Shown: in pieces, positions 1 through 13,708 of the stretch
How the letters are laid out: every line of letters starts with the position of its first letter
Position numbering within the stretch: the stretch's first letter is position 1
Origin: Stigmatella aurantiaca
GTDB taxonomy: Bacteria > Myxococcota > Myxococcia > Myxococcales > Myxococcaceae
DNA length: 64,000 bases
Reading direction: 5' to 3'
Assembly: GCF_900109545.1 (NCBI RefSeq)
Contig: NZ_FOAP01000017.1
Location: 140,602 to 204,601 of the forward strand
Notes under the pieces: generated by a model
Told to the model about the DNA's origin: nothing
The model's input: only the letters and a program-made list of their open reading frames with translations
Database searches by the model: none
Position numbers and translations under genes: made by a program

Positions 1-180
1 GTGCCCCACAAGACCGGCCAGTACTCCTCCGTGCGTGACCTGCGCATCGACAGGGCGAAGGTGGGCAGCGCACAGGTGTTCCGGTGCGAGGGGTGGATGG
101 GTCCGCTGATCGTCTCGGGAGACATCAAGGACGCCTTGGAGCGCATGGGCGCCACCGGCACGCGGTTCGAGGAGGTCTGA
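1..180 (+). CDS. Imm11-family (MXAN_0049-type) immunity protein, C-terminal fragment cut by window edge
   Basis: The frame is open from the first base and stops with TGA at 178-180, so only the last 59 residues are visible and the true start lies outside the window. The ending GATGTRFEEV and the block QVFRCEGW...IKDALERM match the C-terminus of the pseudogene at 34737-35187; by eye 39 of 59 residues are identical. The family is known from myxobacterial toxin-immunity loci as Imm11. A cognate toxin is not visible here and would have to lie upstream. The family call rests on motif recognition; the immunity function is inferred from the family. Confidence 0.7.
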   Translation: MPHKTGQYSSVRDLRIDRAKVGSAQVFRCEGWMGPLIVSGDIKDALERMGATGTRFEEV

Positions 181-237
181 GGCCGAGGCGGGTAACACTC
201 GCCAGAAGGCGCCGGACGCGATAGCCCTGAGGGCACC

Positions 238-1065
238 ATGTTCCACCTGCTCAAGCTGGGCCCTGTGTTGCTCTCCCAATCCCAGGAAAGCACCAACGTG
301 TACCTGCGGGTGTCCGACTCCGGCGAGTTCGCCTCTCCCGTCTTCGAACGGGAGGACGCCGCAGGGGTGCAGGCCCTCCTCGAAGGCGTGGAGGTCTCGG
401 AGGTGTCCTGCGAGCCCGCCCTGGAGGACGTCGCCCAGAGCCTGGGGCTCCCGGTGGCGCATCCCCCGGACCAGGCCCTCTCGGCGCGGGCCGCCATCGC
501 CACCTTCATGGCGTGGGAACAGCGCGGTGTGGCCGCGCTCGGCGCCGACAAGGCGCTGCTCTTCGTTCAGGCCGCCACCGAGTTCTGGGATGCCCGGCCC
601 TGGGAACATTGGGATGACAGCCAGCCCTTCGCCGTCACCCTCTCCGGTGTACACGCGCGCACCTACGAGGGCAGCGTCTTCGGCGGTGGCGAGGACGGTG
701 GAGAGGGGATGGCCCTCTACGAACAGTCCGGTGCCCTCCAGGTGCTGATGGAGCTGCAGGGGCAGGGAAAGGCCCGGGCCGCCACCTCGTTGCCCGCCAT
801 CGCCGTCACCCTGGACCACCGGCCTGCCTATGCGGTGGAGGCCCTGGCCGCCGCCCACCGGGCCCCTCGGCTGCCCTTGCCACTCAAGACGGGTCCTTCG
901 GGGCTGTCCGTTCCCTCCACTGTGGAGGCCGTGGTGCTGATAGCAGCCTTGCGAGCGATGGCCCGGCTGACGCCTTCCCGCCGCGAGGTGGTGAGCACCC
1001 TGGTGGCCGGTGAGGAGCAGATGGCGGTCCGCGTCGTGGCCCCCGCACCGCGCGTGCGGAACTGA
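238..1065 (+). CDS. Uncharacterised protein, 275 aa
   Basis: I do not recognise a characterised family. The ATG follows a good GAGGG ribosome-binding site, 57 bp after the Imm11 fragment. There is no signal peptide or membrane segment. The central part (about residues 90-190) contains ATEFWDARPWEHWDD followed by a Gly-rich stretch and GMALYEQSGALQVLMEL. This resembles uncharacterised bacterial domains with a 'W..l.d.d.f.v...G...GLalY' pattern (DUF6930/DUF7309-like). That resemblance is by eye and tentative. It is likely cytoplasmic. A 186-bp gap separates it from the kinase operon, so co-transcription is uncertain. Confidence 0.6.
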   Translation: MFHLLKLGPVLLSQSQESTNVYLRVSDSGEFASPVFEREDAAGVQALLEGVEVSEVSCEPALEDVAQSLGLPVAHPPDQALSARAAIATFMAWEQRGVAALGADKALLFVQAATEFWDARPWEHWDDSQPFAVTLSGVHARTYEGSVFGGGEDGGEGMALYEQSGALQVLMELQGQGKARAATSLPAIAVTLDHRPAYAVEALAAAHRAPRLPLPLKTGPSGLSVPSTVEAVVLIAALRAMARLTPSRREVVSTLVAGEEQMAVRVVAPAPRVRN

Positions 1066-1251
1066 CCCTGCTGGGCAGGCCTGTGTTGAGTGGACAACAC
1101 AGGCTGTGAGGACTGCTCCCTGCCCACCAGCCGGCCTCAGGGGAGGCCCAGGTGCCTGGGAAGCGGATCCATGAGAAAACAAGCCCGTTCAGTATTCCCG
1201 TGCCAACAGTGGGGGAGCGCTTTCTCCCGTGTGGGCCAGCCAGGGGCTCGA

Positions 1252-7412
<6,161 letters not shown>

Positions 7413-7416
<4 letters not shown>

Positions 7417-8246
7417 GCCCCCCGGAGCGGGGCTCCGAGCTGGAGCGGCTCGAGCTGGAGCTGCTCCTGGAGGCCGTGTGGCGCCACCACGGCTTCGACT
7501 TGCGCGACCATGCCCGGCCGCTGCTGCTCCGGCAGCTGCGGCGGCACCTGCGCGAGGAGCGGATGGAGAACCTCTCCGTGCTCCAGGGCCGCGTGCTGCA
7601 CCACGCCGAGGCGCTGGATGGCCTGCTCCGGGCGCTGTCCGGCCCGCCGCGGCCCCTCTTTGACGACCCGGGCTTCTTCCGGGCCTTCCGCACGCGCGTG
7701 GTGCCGGTGCTGCGCACCTGGCCCTCCGTGCGCGTGTGGCACGCCGGCTGCGGCTCGGGCGAGGAGACGTATGCCCTGGCCATCCTCCTGATGGAGGAGG
7801 GGCTGTGGGGCCGGTGCCGGCTGTATGCCTCGGACTCCAGCGAGGGGCTGCTCGCCGACGCGCGCACCGGCGCGGTGCCGCTGCCGGACGAGGAGGAGGC
7901 CCGGCACTACCTGGAGGCCGGCGGCAGGCGCGCGCTGTCGGACTACTACATGCGGGATGGGAACTGGGCGGTGTTCGCCCGCACCTTGCGCGAGGGCATC
8001 TTCTTCACCCAGCACAACCTGGCCACGGACGGCTCCTTCAACGAGTTCCAGGTGGTGGTCTGCCGCGACACGCTCCTGTCCTACAACCGCGCGCTCTCCC
8101 ACCGGGTCCACCAGCGCCTGTACGAGAGCCTGTCGCGCTTCGGCTTCCTGTGCCTGGGGCGCAAGGAGTCCGTGGCGAGCACGCCCCATGCGGCGGCCTA
8201 CGAGGAGATGGAAGACTCGGGCCGCGTCTTCCGGAGGGTGGCATGA
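7413..8246 (+). CDS. CheR-type SAM-dependent methyltransferase
   Basis: 277 residues with the CheR N-terminal helical region followed by [14 protein letters not shown]. The SAM-binding loop is [10 protein letters not shown] at residues 109-118. The usual CRNVxIYF block is altered to CRDTLLSYN, so a changed substrate contact is possible. CheR enzymes methylate glutamates on chemoreceptors, but no methyl-accepting chemotaxis protein lies nearby. The GTG start overlaps the kinase stop (GTGA), with GGAGG at 7401, and its own stop overlaps the next gene by ATGA. It is therefore translationally coupled to the HAMP kinase and the CheB-like protein, making the coiled HAMP kinase the most obvious candidate target. 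That last point is inference. Confidence 0.85.
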
Positions 8247-8785
8247 GTCCCTTGGGATTGCTGGTGGTGGGCGCGCCGCGCGAGGCGCTGGAGCGGGTGC
8301 AGGCCACGCTCGCCGTGCTGCCCGCGCGCATGCCCGTGCCGGTGGCGCTGGTGCTCCACCGGGGCCGGCACGAGGTGCTCGCCGGGCCCCTGGGGCACCG
8401 CTGTCCGCTGCCCGTGGTGGAGCCGGATGACAAGGAGGCCCTGCTGCCCGGCCGGGTGTACCTGGCCCCCGCGGGCTACCACCTGCTGGTGGATGGGGGC
8501 TTTGCCTGCCTGTCTCGCGAGCCGGCCGAGCATGGCCAGCGTCCCGCCATCAACGCCCTCTTCGAGTCCGCCTCCGAGGCCCATGGGCCCGGCGTGGCGG
8601 GCCTGCTCTTCAGCGGCCACGAGGATGGGTGGGCGGGGCTCTCCGTGCTGCGCGAGCAGGGCGGCCGCGCGGCCGTCACCCCTCCGGGCGACGAGGCCGA
8701 GGGCGTGGAGCGCGTGGCGCCGGGCGAGGTGAAGGGCTGGTTGGAGCGGCTCATCTCCGGTACACGAGGGAAGGTCCAGCCATGA
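8243..8785 (+). CDS. CheB-like methylesterase domain lacking the catalytic serine
   Basis: 180 residues, a CheB catalytic-domain fold without a receiver. Alignment by eye with the intact CheB at 17652 shows the characteristic blocks: VVGA at 8-11, LVLH at 36-39, VYLAP at 72-76, [11 protein letters not shown] and SGHEDG at 124-129. The histidine (His39) and aspartate (Asp128) of the triad are retained. The GxSxGG nucleophile loop reads GAPREA, so Pro12 replaces the Ser. It is probably not an active esterase by the standard mechanism and may bind rather than hydrolyse. It overlaps the CheR gene by four bases and precedes the receiver-PAS gene by ten. Confidence 0.8.
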   Translation: MSPLGLLVVGAPREALERVQATLAVLPARMPVPVALVLHRGRHEVLAGPLGHRCPLPVVEPDDKEALLPGRVYLAPAGYHLLVDGGFACLSREPAEHGQRPAINALFESASEAHGPGVAGLLFSGHEDGWAGLSVLREQGGRAAVTPPGDEAEGVERVAPGEVKGWLERLISGTRGKVQP

Positions 8786-8795
8786 GGCCGATGCC

Positions 8796-9719
8796 ATGAG
8801 TCCGATGTCCCGGGAGAAGGTGCCCATCCTGCTGGTGGATGACCAGGCCGAGGGGGTGCTGGCGCTGGAGGCCACCCTGGCGCCCCTGGGCCACCCGCTC
8901 GTCATCGCCCGGAGCGGGCGCGAGGCGCTGCGCCACATGCTCCACCAGGACTTCGCCGTCGTCCTGCTGGACGTGGTGATGCCGGGCATGGACGGCTTCG
9001 AGACGGCGCAGCTCATTCGCGAGCGCGAGAAGAGCCGCAACACGCCCATCGTCTTTCTCACCGCCCTGTCCCGCGGCGAGGTGCCCGAGTTCCGCGCCTA
9101 CGCGGTGGGCGCGGTGGACTACCTGCTCAAGCCCTACGAGCCGGGCATCCTCCGCTCCAAGGTGAGCGTCTTCGTGGAGCTGTTCCGCAAGACGGAGCTG
9201 GTGCGCAAGCAGGCCGAGGCGCTGCGCGAGGCCCTGCAGCGCGAGCACGAGCGCGAGCGGGCCGAGCTGCAGCACCGCCTGGAGAGCGAGCGGCTCCGGG
9301 TGCGCGAGGAGCTGTTGCGCAAGGAGATGGAGGCCGGCCGCCACCACCAGCGCTGGCTGGAGGCGCTGCTCGCCGAGCTGCCCACCCCCCTGGCGCTGCT
9401 GGAGCCCGGCACCGGCCGCACCCTGTTCGCCAACCGCGCCGCCCAAGGGCTCGCCGACGGGTGCCTCGTCTACGCCGAGGCCCGGAAGCTGCGCCCGGAC
9501 CTGGTGCTCACCGGGGAGGGGGAGGCGCCCCTTTCCGAGGAGTCCCTGCCGGCCGCACGCGCCGTGCGGGGCGAGGTGCTCGCCGGCGTCCGCGTGGAGT
9601 GGCGCATGGACGGGCAGCAGGGCGCGGCCCTCGCCTTCTCCTCCCGCCTTCCCCCCATGCACGGCCGGCCGGAGACGGCGCTCCTGGCCTTGTTCGACGT
9701 GGCCACCATGACCAAATAA
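8796..9719 (+). CDS. Response regulator: receiver domain plus coiled coil and PAS-like domain
   Basis: 307 residues. The N-terminal receiver (~8-125) is complete: LLVDDQ acidic pocket, Asp59 in LLDVVMPGMDG, FLTALS, and Lys112 in YLLKPYEP. A charged coiled coil (~130-190) links to a C-terminal PAS-like domain (LLAELPTPLALLEPGTGRTL...). There is no DNA-binding or catalytic output, so it probably acts by protein contacts. It ends the HAMP kinase-CheR-CheB operon and is a natural phosphoacceptor for that kinase. ATG 8796 was preferred; an in-frame ATG at 8805 is possible. A GC hairpin follows the stop. Confidence 0.85.
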   Translation: MSPMSREKVPILLVDDQAEGVLALEATLAPLGHPLVIARSGREALRHMLHQDFAVVLLDVVMPGMDGFETAQLIREREKSRNTPIVFLTALSRGEVPEFRAYAVGAVDYLLKPYEPGILRSKVSVFVELFRKTELVRKQAEALREALQREHERERAELQHRLESERLRVREELLRKEMEAGRHHQRWLEALLAELPTPLALLEPGTGRTLFANRAAQGLADGCLVYAEARKLRPDLVLTGEGEAPLSEESLPAARAVRGEVLAGVRVEWRMDGQQGAALAFSSRLPPMHGRPETALLALFDVATMTK

Positions 9720-9744
9720 GGCCCCGGTTCCGGGCAGGGGGGCC
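9720..9744 (+). terminator. GC-rich hairpin after the kinase-CheR-CheB operon
   Basis: GGCCCC at 9720-9725 pairs with GGGGCC at 9739-9744 directly after the stop codon of the receiver-PAS gene. There is no T-run, so intrinsic termination is only suggested by position. Confidence 0.35.
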
Positions 9745-9820
9745 GCTCAGGCGTGAACAAGCTGGGCTGACCCCTCGAAAAAGTAATTGACCTTCAAACC
9801 ATCGTGAGCAAGGTGGGCGT

Positions 9821-10225
9821 GTGAGTGATGCAGCCATCCCACCGCGCGTCCAACGGTTCATCGCGACGCACATCGACTCCATCGAGAAGATGGAGGTCCT
9901 GCTGCTTTTGCGGGCCCACACCACCCGGGAGTGGAACGCGAAGGACGTCAGCCTGGAGCTGCGCATTACCGAAGCGTCCGCCGTCGCCCGGCTGAAGGAT
10001 TTGACGGCGCGCCGGTTGCTGTCGGAGCTGGACACCCGTCCGCCAACGTACCGGTACTACCCGGCCAGCTCCGAGGACGCGCAGGACATCGCCGAGCTGC
10101 AGGCCACCTACAGCCTGCGGCGGGTGAGTGTCATTTCGTTCATCTTCTCCAAGCCGAATGACCGGGTCCGGGGATTCGCGGATGCCTTCCGGCTCAAACG
10201 GGACAAGGATGAGGGCGATGGCTGA
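9821..10225 (+). CDS. Small winged-helix DNA-binding-like protein
   Basis: 134 residues. The central segment reads EKMEVLLLLRAHTTREWNAKDVSLELRITEASAVARLKDLTARRLLSEL...YRYYPAS. It has the helix-turn-helix plus wing pattern of MarR/ArsR-like winged helices: a recognition helix at ~55-70, then a beta wing ending in YRYYP. A C-terminal helix follows. The start is GTG 9821, with an AAGG upstream. Its end overlaps the next gene by eight bases. The pairing with tiny membrane proteins suggests a membrane-linked regulator, not a classical repressor. That is inference; the family name is not known to me. Confidence 0.65.
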   Translation: MSDAAIPPRVQRFIATHIDSIEKMEVLLLLRAHTTREWNAKDVSLELRITEASAVARLKDLTARRLLSELDTRPPTYRYYPASSEDAQDIAELQATYSLRRVSVISFIFSKPNDRVRGFADAFRLKRDKDEGDG

Positions 10226-10475
10226 GGCGGTCTACATCCTGTGTGCCTTGACGAGCCTGGCGTGCGCGGTGCTGCTGATGCGCGGCTATGGGCGCTCGCG
10301 GACGCGGCTGCTCCTGTGGAGCGGGCTGTGCTTCGTGTGGCTGGCGGTGAGCAACGTGCTGCTCTTCCTGGACCTGGTCATCTTCCCCGAGGGGGACCTG
10401 GCCGTCTGGCGCAGCGCCAGCGCGCTGGTGGGCATTGGCACGCTGCTCTATGGCCTCATCTGGGACTTGCCCTAG
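10218..10475 (+). CDS. Small membrane protein (DUF5985-like), 85 aa
   Basis: Three predicted hydrophobic helices fill the protein: AVYILCALTSLACAVLLM, LLLWSGLCFVWLAVSNVLLFLDLVI and ASALVGIGTLLYGLIW. The RGYGRSRTRLLLWSGLCF segment between the first and second helices is characteristic of the small proteins annotated DUF5985. ATG 10218 overlaps the winged-helix stop (ATGGCTGA); ATG 10209 is an in-frame alternative. Function is unknown. The coupling suggests it partners the upstream HTH protein or the downstream kinase. Confidence 0.7.
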   Translation: MAEAVYILCALTSLACAVLLMRGYGRSRTRLLLWSGLCFVWLAVSNVLLFLDLVIFPEGDLAVWRSASALVGIGTLLYGLIWDLP

Positions 10476-10490
10476 GAAGGGGACGGCGCC

Positions 10491-10766
10491 GTGGTGCTGA
10501 AGACTCTGCTGAACGGAGCCCTGGTGATGGCGTGCCTGGCGTGCGCGCTGTTCTTCGTGCGCTTCTGGCGCGAGTCGAGGGACCGGCTCTTCGCCCTCTT
10601 CGCCCTGTCCTTCACGGTGATGAGCCTCAACTGGTTCGCCCTGAGCCTGCTGCCGGTGGACGACGAGCGGCGCAGCTACGTCTACGTCATCCGCCTTGTC
10701 TCCTTCCTCCTCATCCTGTTCGCCATCTGGGACAAGAACCGGGCCAGCCGCCAGAAGCCCTCGTGA
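10491..10766 (+). CDS. Small membrane protein (DUF5985-like), 91 aa
   Basis: A second three-helix protein with the same plan as its upstream neighbour: GALVMACLACALFFVRFWRESRDRLF, then ALFALSFTVMSLNWFALSLL, then VIRLVSFLLILFAIW. A basic tail ends it. The two are probably an old tandem duplication. GTG 10491 has GGAAGGGG upstream and lies 15 bp after the previous gene. A 124-bp gap without recognisable genes follows before the hybrid kinase. Confidence 0.7.
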   Translation: MVLKTLLNGALVMACLACALFFVRFWRESRDRLFALFALSFTVMSLNWFALSLLPVDDERRSYVYVIRLVSFLLILFAIWDKNRASRQKPS

Positions 10767-10890
10767 TATGTCTGGTGGCTCACCGGCCAGGCAGCCGTCC
10801 GAAAAGAGGACGGCCCGGTGCCAGTTGCCGTGCCTGGAACCCATCACCATGGTGTGGCGGCTGTACGCCCGCTGGTGGGAGTGACCGCTC

Positions 10891-13407
10891 ATGAGCGAAG
10901 AGCCGCCCGTCGCGAGCATTCTGCTGGTCGACGACAACGTCCAAAACCTCGTGGTGCTGGGGGCGGCGCTGGAGCCGCTCGGTCAGCGGTTGGTGAAGGC
11001 CACCTCCGGCCGGGAGGCGCTGCGGCGCCTGGAGGAGGAGGACTTCGCCGTCATCCTGCTGGATGTGCGGATGCCGGACATGGACGGCTACCAGACCGCA
11101 CATCTCATCAAGGCGCAGGAGCGCACCCGCCACATCCCCCTCCTGTTCCTCACCGCGCTGCAGCGGGAGGACCGGCACCTGCTGCGCGGCTATGCGCAGG
11201 GGGCGGTGGACTACCTGCTCAAGCCCTTCGAGGCCGAGGTGCTGCGGGCCAAGGTGGGCGTGTTCGTGGAACTGCACCGGCGCGGCGAGGCGCTGAAGCT
11301 GCGCGAGGCCAAGCTCCGGGAGCAGGAGCGCGAGGCGCTGCTGCGCCAGGGCGAGGCCCACTCGCGCGCGCTGCTCAACGCCATGCCGCAGGCGGTGTGG
11401 GCGGCCCGGCCGGATGGGACGCAGGCGTGGTGCAACGCGGCGTGGACGGCGCTCCTGGGCCCCCAGGGCTCCGAGCCCGAGCCGCGCTCGCTGGTGGACT
11501 CCGTGCACCCCTCCGAGCGTGAGGCGGTGCTCGCGGGCGTCCGCGAGGCCCTGCGCTCGGGCCGGCCGTGGGATGGGCAGCACCGCCTGGGCCGGCCCGA
11601 CTCCTACCGCTGGCACCACCTCAAGGTGACGCCCCTTCCCGCCAGCGGCGAGGCCTGGAGCGGCTTTCTGTGCACCGCCACCGACATCGATGACGAGCGG
11701 CGCACCCAGCAGATTTCGCAGTTGCTGTCGCATGCCAGCGTGATGCTCTCCTCGTCGCTGGACTACCACGCCACGCTGGCGCGGCTCGCCCAGCTCGTGG
11801 TGCCCCGCTTCGCCGACTGGTGCACGGTGGATGTGCTGGACCGGGGCGCCTCGCTGGCGGGCCTCACGCGCGTGGCGGTGGCGCACGCGGAGCCGGGCAA
11901 GGCCGAGCGGGTGCTGGAGCTGCACCAGCGCTATCCGCCCCGCGAGGACGACGTGTCGGGCGTGGCGCGCGTGATGCTCTCCGGCCAGCCGGAGCTGCTC
12001 TCCGAGGTGCCCGAGCCGGTGCTGCGGCGCATGGCCTCGGACGAGGCGCACCTGGCGCTCCTGCGCGAGGTGGGACACCAGTCGCGCATCTGCGTGCCCA
12101 TCCGCGCGCGCGAGCGCAACTTCGGCGCGCTCACCTTCGGCATCTCCGGCGACCGCCAGCGCTATGACCGGCGCGACGTGGCGCTGGCCGAGGAGCTGGG
12201 CCGGCGCGCCGCGGTGGCCATGGACAACGCGCTGCTCTACCGCGACACCCAGCGCGCGCAGCAGGAGGCCCAGGAGGCCAACCGCCTCAAGGACGAGTTC
12301 CTCGCCACGCTCTCGCACGAGCTGCGCACGCCGCTCACCTCCATCCTCGGCTGGACGCAGATGCTCCTGCGGCGCGACGACCTGGACGAGGCCGGGCGGC
12401 GCCGGGGCCTGGAGACCATCGAGCGCAACGCGCGCGTGCAGCGCCAGCTCGTGGAGGACCTGCTGGACGTGTCGCGCATCACCGCGGGCAAGCTGACGCT
12501 GGAGCTGCGCGAGGTGCCGCTGCGCGAGGTGGTGGAGTCGGCGCTGGAGAGCGTGCGCCCCACGGCAGAGGCGCGAGGGGTGCAGCTGCAGACGGACCTG
12601 GACGGCGTCTCCGAGAGCGTGCTGGCGGACCCCACGCGCCTGCAGCAGGTGCTGTGGAACCTGCTCACCAACGCGCTGAAGTTCACCGAGCGGGGCGGGC
12701 GCGTGCGGCTCCTGGCCCGCCGCGATGGCCCGTGCGTGGCGCTCACGGTGAGCGACACCGGCAAGGGCATCGAGCCCAGCTTCCTGCCCCACGTCTTCGA
12801 GCGCTTCCGCCAGGGCAACACCGGGCGGGGCCACGGCGGGCTGGGGCTGGGGCTGGCCATCGTGCGCACCATGGTGGAGCTTCACGGCGGCACCGTGGAC
12901 GTGCACAGCGATGGGCCGGGCACGGGCGCCACCTTCACCGTGCGCCTGCCCCTGCGCGAGGGCCCGGAAGAGCAGCAGGCAAGCGGGCAGCCGGCCGGTG
13001 CCTGCCCGCTCGCGGGGGTGAAGGTGCTCTTCCTGGGCGACCCCGTGGACGCGCGCGAGTCCGTGGAGGGCTTCCTGCGCAGCGCGGGCGCCGAGGTGCG
13101 CGTGGTGGGCTCCCTGGCCGAGGCGCTGGCGGCGCTCGCCCAGCTCCGGCCGGATGTGCTGGTGAGCGACATCCCGCTGCCGGGCGAGGACGGCTTCGCG
13201 CTGATGCGCAACCAGGAGGTGCGCGGCCGCATCCCCGCGCTGGCGCTGTGCGGCCATGCCCATGCGGAAGATCCACGCCGGGTGCTGGACGAGGGCTTCC
13301 AGATGCACCTGTGCAAGCCGGTGGCTTCCGAGGAGCTGACGGCCGCGGTGTCCGCGTTGCTGGGCCGCGCCCGCGCCGAGGCGCGCGTGGACGCCCAGCC
13401 CGTGTAA
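10891..13407 (+). CDS. Hybrid histidine kinase REC-PAS-GAF-HisKA-HATPase-REC
   Basis: 838 residues, soluble. The N-terminal receiver has VDDN, Asp58 in LLDVRMPDMDG, and LLKPFE. A PAS domain (~155-265) precedes a GAF domain (~275-445). HisKA follows with His476 (LSHELRTP), and then HATPase_c (NLLTNALKF, GLGLGLAIV). The C-terminal receiver keeps Asp760 (SDIPLPGEDG) and CKPV but has GDP where the acidic pair should be. An input receiver means it is probably controlled by another kinase as well as by PAS/GAF ligands. ATG 10891 has GGGAGTGA upstream. It may be expressed with the small HTH/membrane genes. Confidence 0.9.
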   Translation: MSEEPPVASILLVDDNVQNLVVLGAALEPLGQRLVKATSGREALRRLEEEDFAVILLDVRMPDMDGYQTAHLIKAQERTRHIPLLFLTALQREDRHLLRGYAQGAVDYLLKPFEAEVLRAKVGVFVELHRRGEALKLREAKLREQEREALLRQGEAHSRALLNAMPQAVWAARPDGTQAWCNAAWTALLGPQGSEPEPRSLVDSVHPSEREAVLAGVREALRSGRPWDGQHRLGRPDSYRWHHLKVTPLPASGEAWSGFLCTATDIDDERRTQQISQLLSHASVMLSSSLDYHATLARLAQLVVPRFADWCTVDVLDRGASLAGLTRVAVAHAEPGKAERVLELHQRYPPREDDVSGVARVMLSGQPELLSEVPEPVLRRMASDEAHLALLREVGHQSRICVPIRARERNFGALTFGISGDRQRYDRRDVALAEELGRRAAVAMDNALLYRDTQRAQQEAQEANRLKDEFLATLSHELRTPLTSILGWTQMLLRRDDLDEAGRRRGLETIERNARVQRQLVEDLLDVSRITAGKLTLELREVPLREVVESALESVRPTAEARGVQLQTDLDGVSESVLADPTRLQQVLWNLLTNALKFTERGGRVRLLARRDGPCVALTVSDTGKGIEPSFLPHVFERFRQGNTGRGHGGLGLGLAIVRTMVELHGGTVDVHSDGPGTGATFTVRLPLREGPEEQQASGQPAGACPLAGVKVLFLGDPVDARESVEGFLRSAGAEVRVVGSLAEALAALAQLRPDVLVSDIPLPGEDGFALMRNQEVRGRIPALALCGHAHAEDPRRVLDEGFQMHLCKPVASEELTAAVSALLGRARAEARVDAQPV

Positions 13408-13708
13408 ATCCTTCTCGCGCGGGACTGGAGTTTCTTCCCCGGGCCCCTGCCCGGCGCGGCGTAAAGGGCCGCACCCACAGGTGCCCACGCGGGAGGCACG
13501 ATTGTCGCATAGGGAATGGTGACCCGGGCGGGGAGGGTGAAAGCCTGGGAGCAGTTCCTCGTGTTCTCCTGGCGGCCTCGTGCAAGTCCCTGCGCTCCAT
13601 TGCTCCTGCGCACCACCGCACCCGGACCGGGTTCAGTGCCCCACGCTCATCCGTGAGCCGGCGGCACCGGGCACCGAGCCGGCGTGGGAGGCACTGAGCG
13701 CGCCGGGG
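13408..13708. other. 301-bp gap before the Ser/Thr kinase
   Basis: Apart from the hairpin at 13439-13454 I see no convincing gene. The kinase frame stays open back to 13580, so part of this stretch could encode an N-terminal extension. Its codons are less typical and no good ribosome-binding site marks an earlier start. A promoter for the kinase presumably lies here but none stands out. Confidence 0.5.
13439..13454 (+). terminator. Short GC hairpin after the hybrid kinase
   Basis: CCGGGC at 13439-13444 and GCCCGG at 13449-13454 form a six-base stem with a four-base loop, 31 bp after the kinase stop. There is no T-run. Confidence 0.3.

Noticed and set aside
1090..1251. An N-terminal extension of the HAMP kinase
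   Set aside because: The added codons (AGA, AAA, TGC-rich stretches) are unlike the rest of the gene, and the best ribosome-binding site lies before ATG 1252.
10768..10884. A 38-codon frame between the small membrane gene and the hybrid kinase
   Set aside because: There is no ribosome-binding site or recognisable sequence, and the codon pattern is not that of a gene in this genome.
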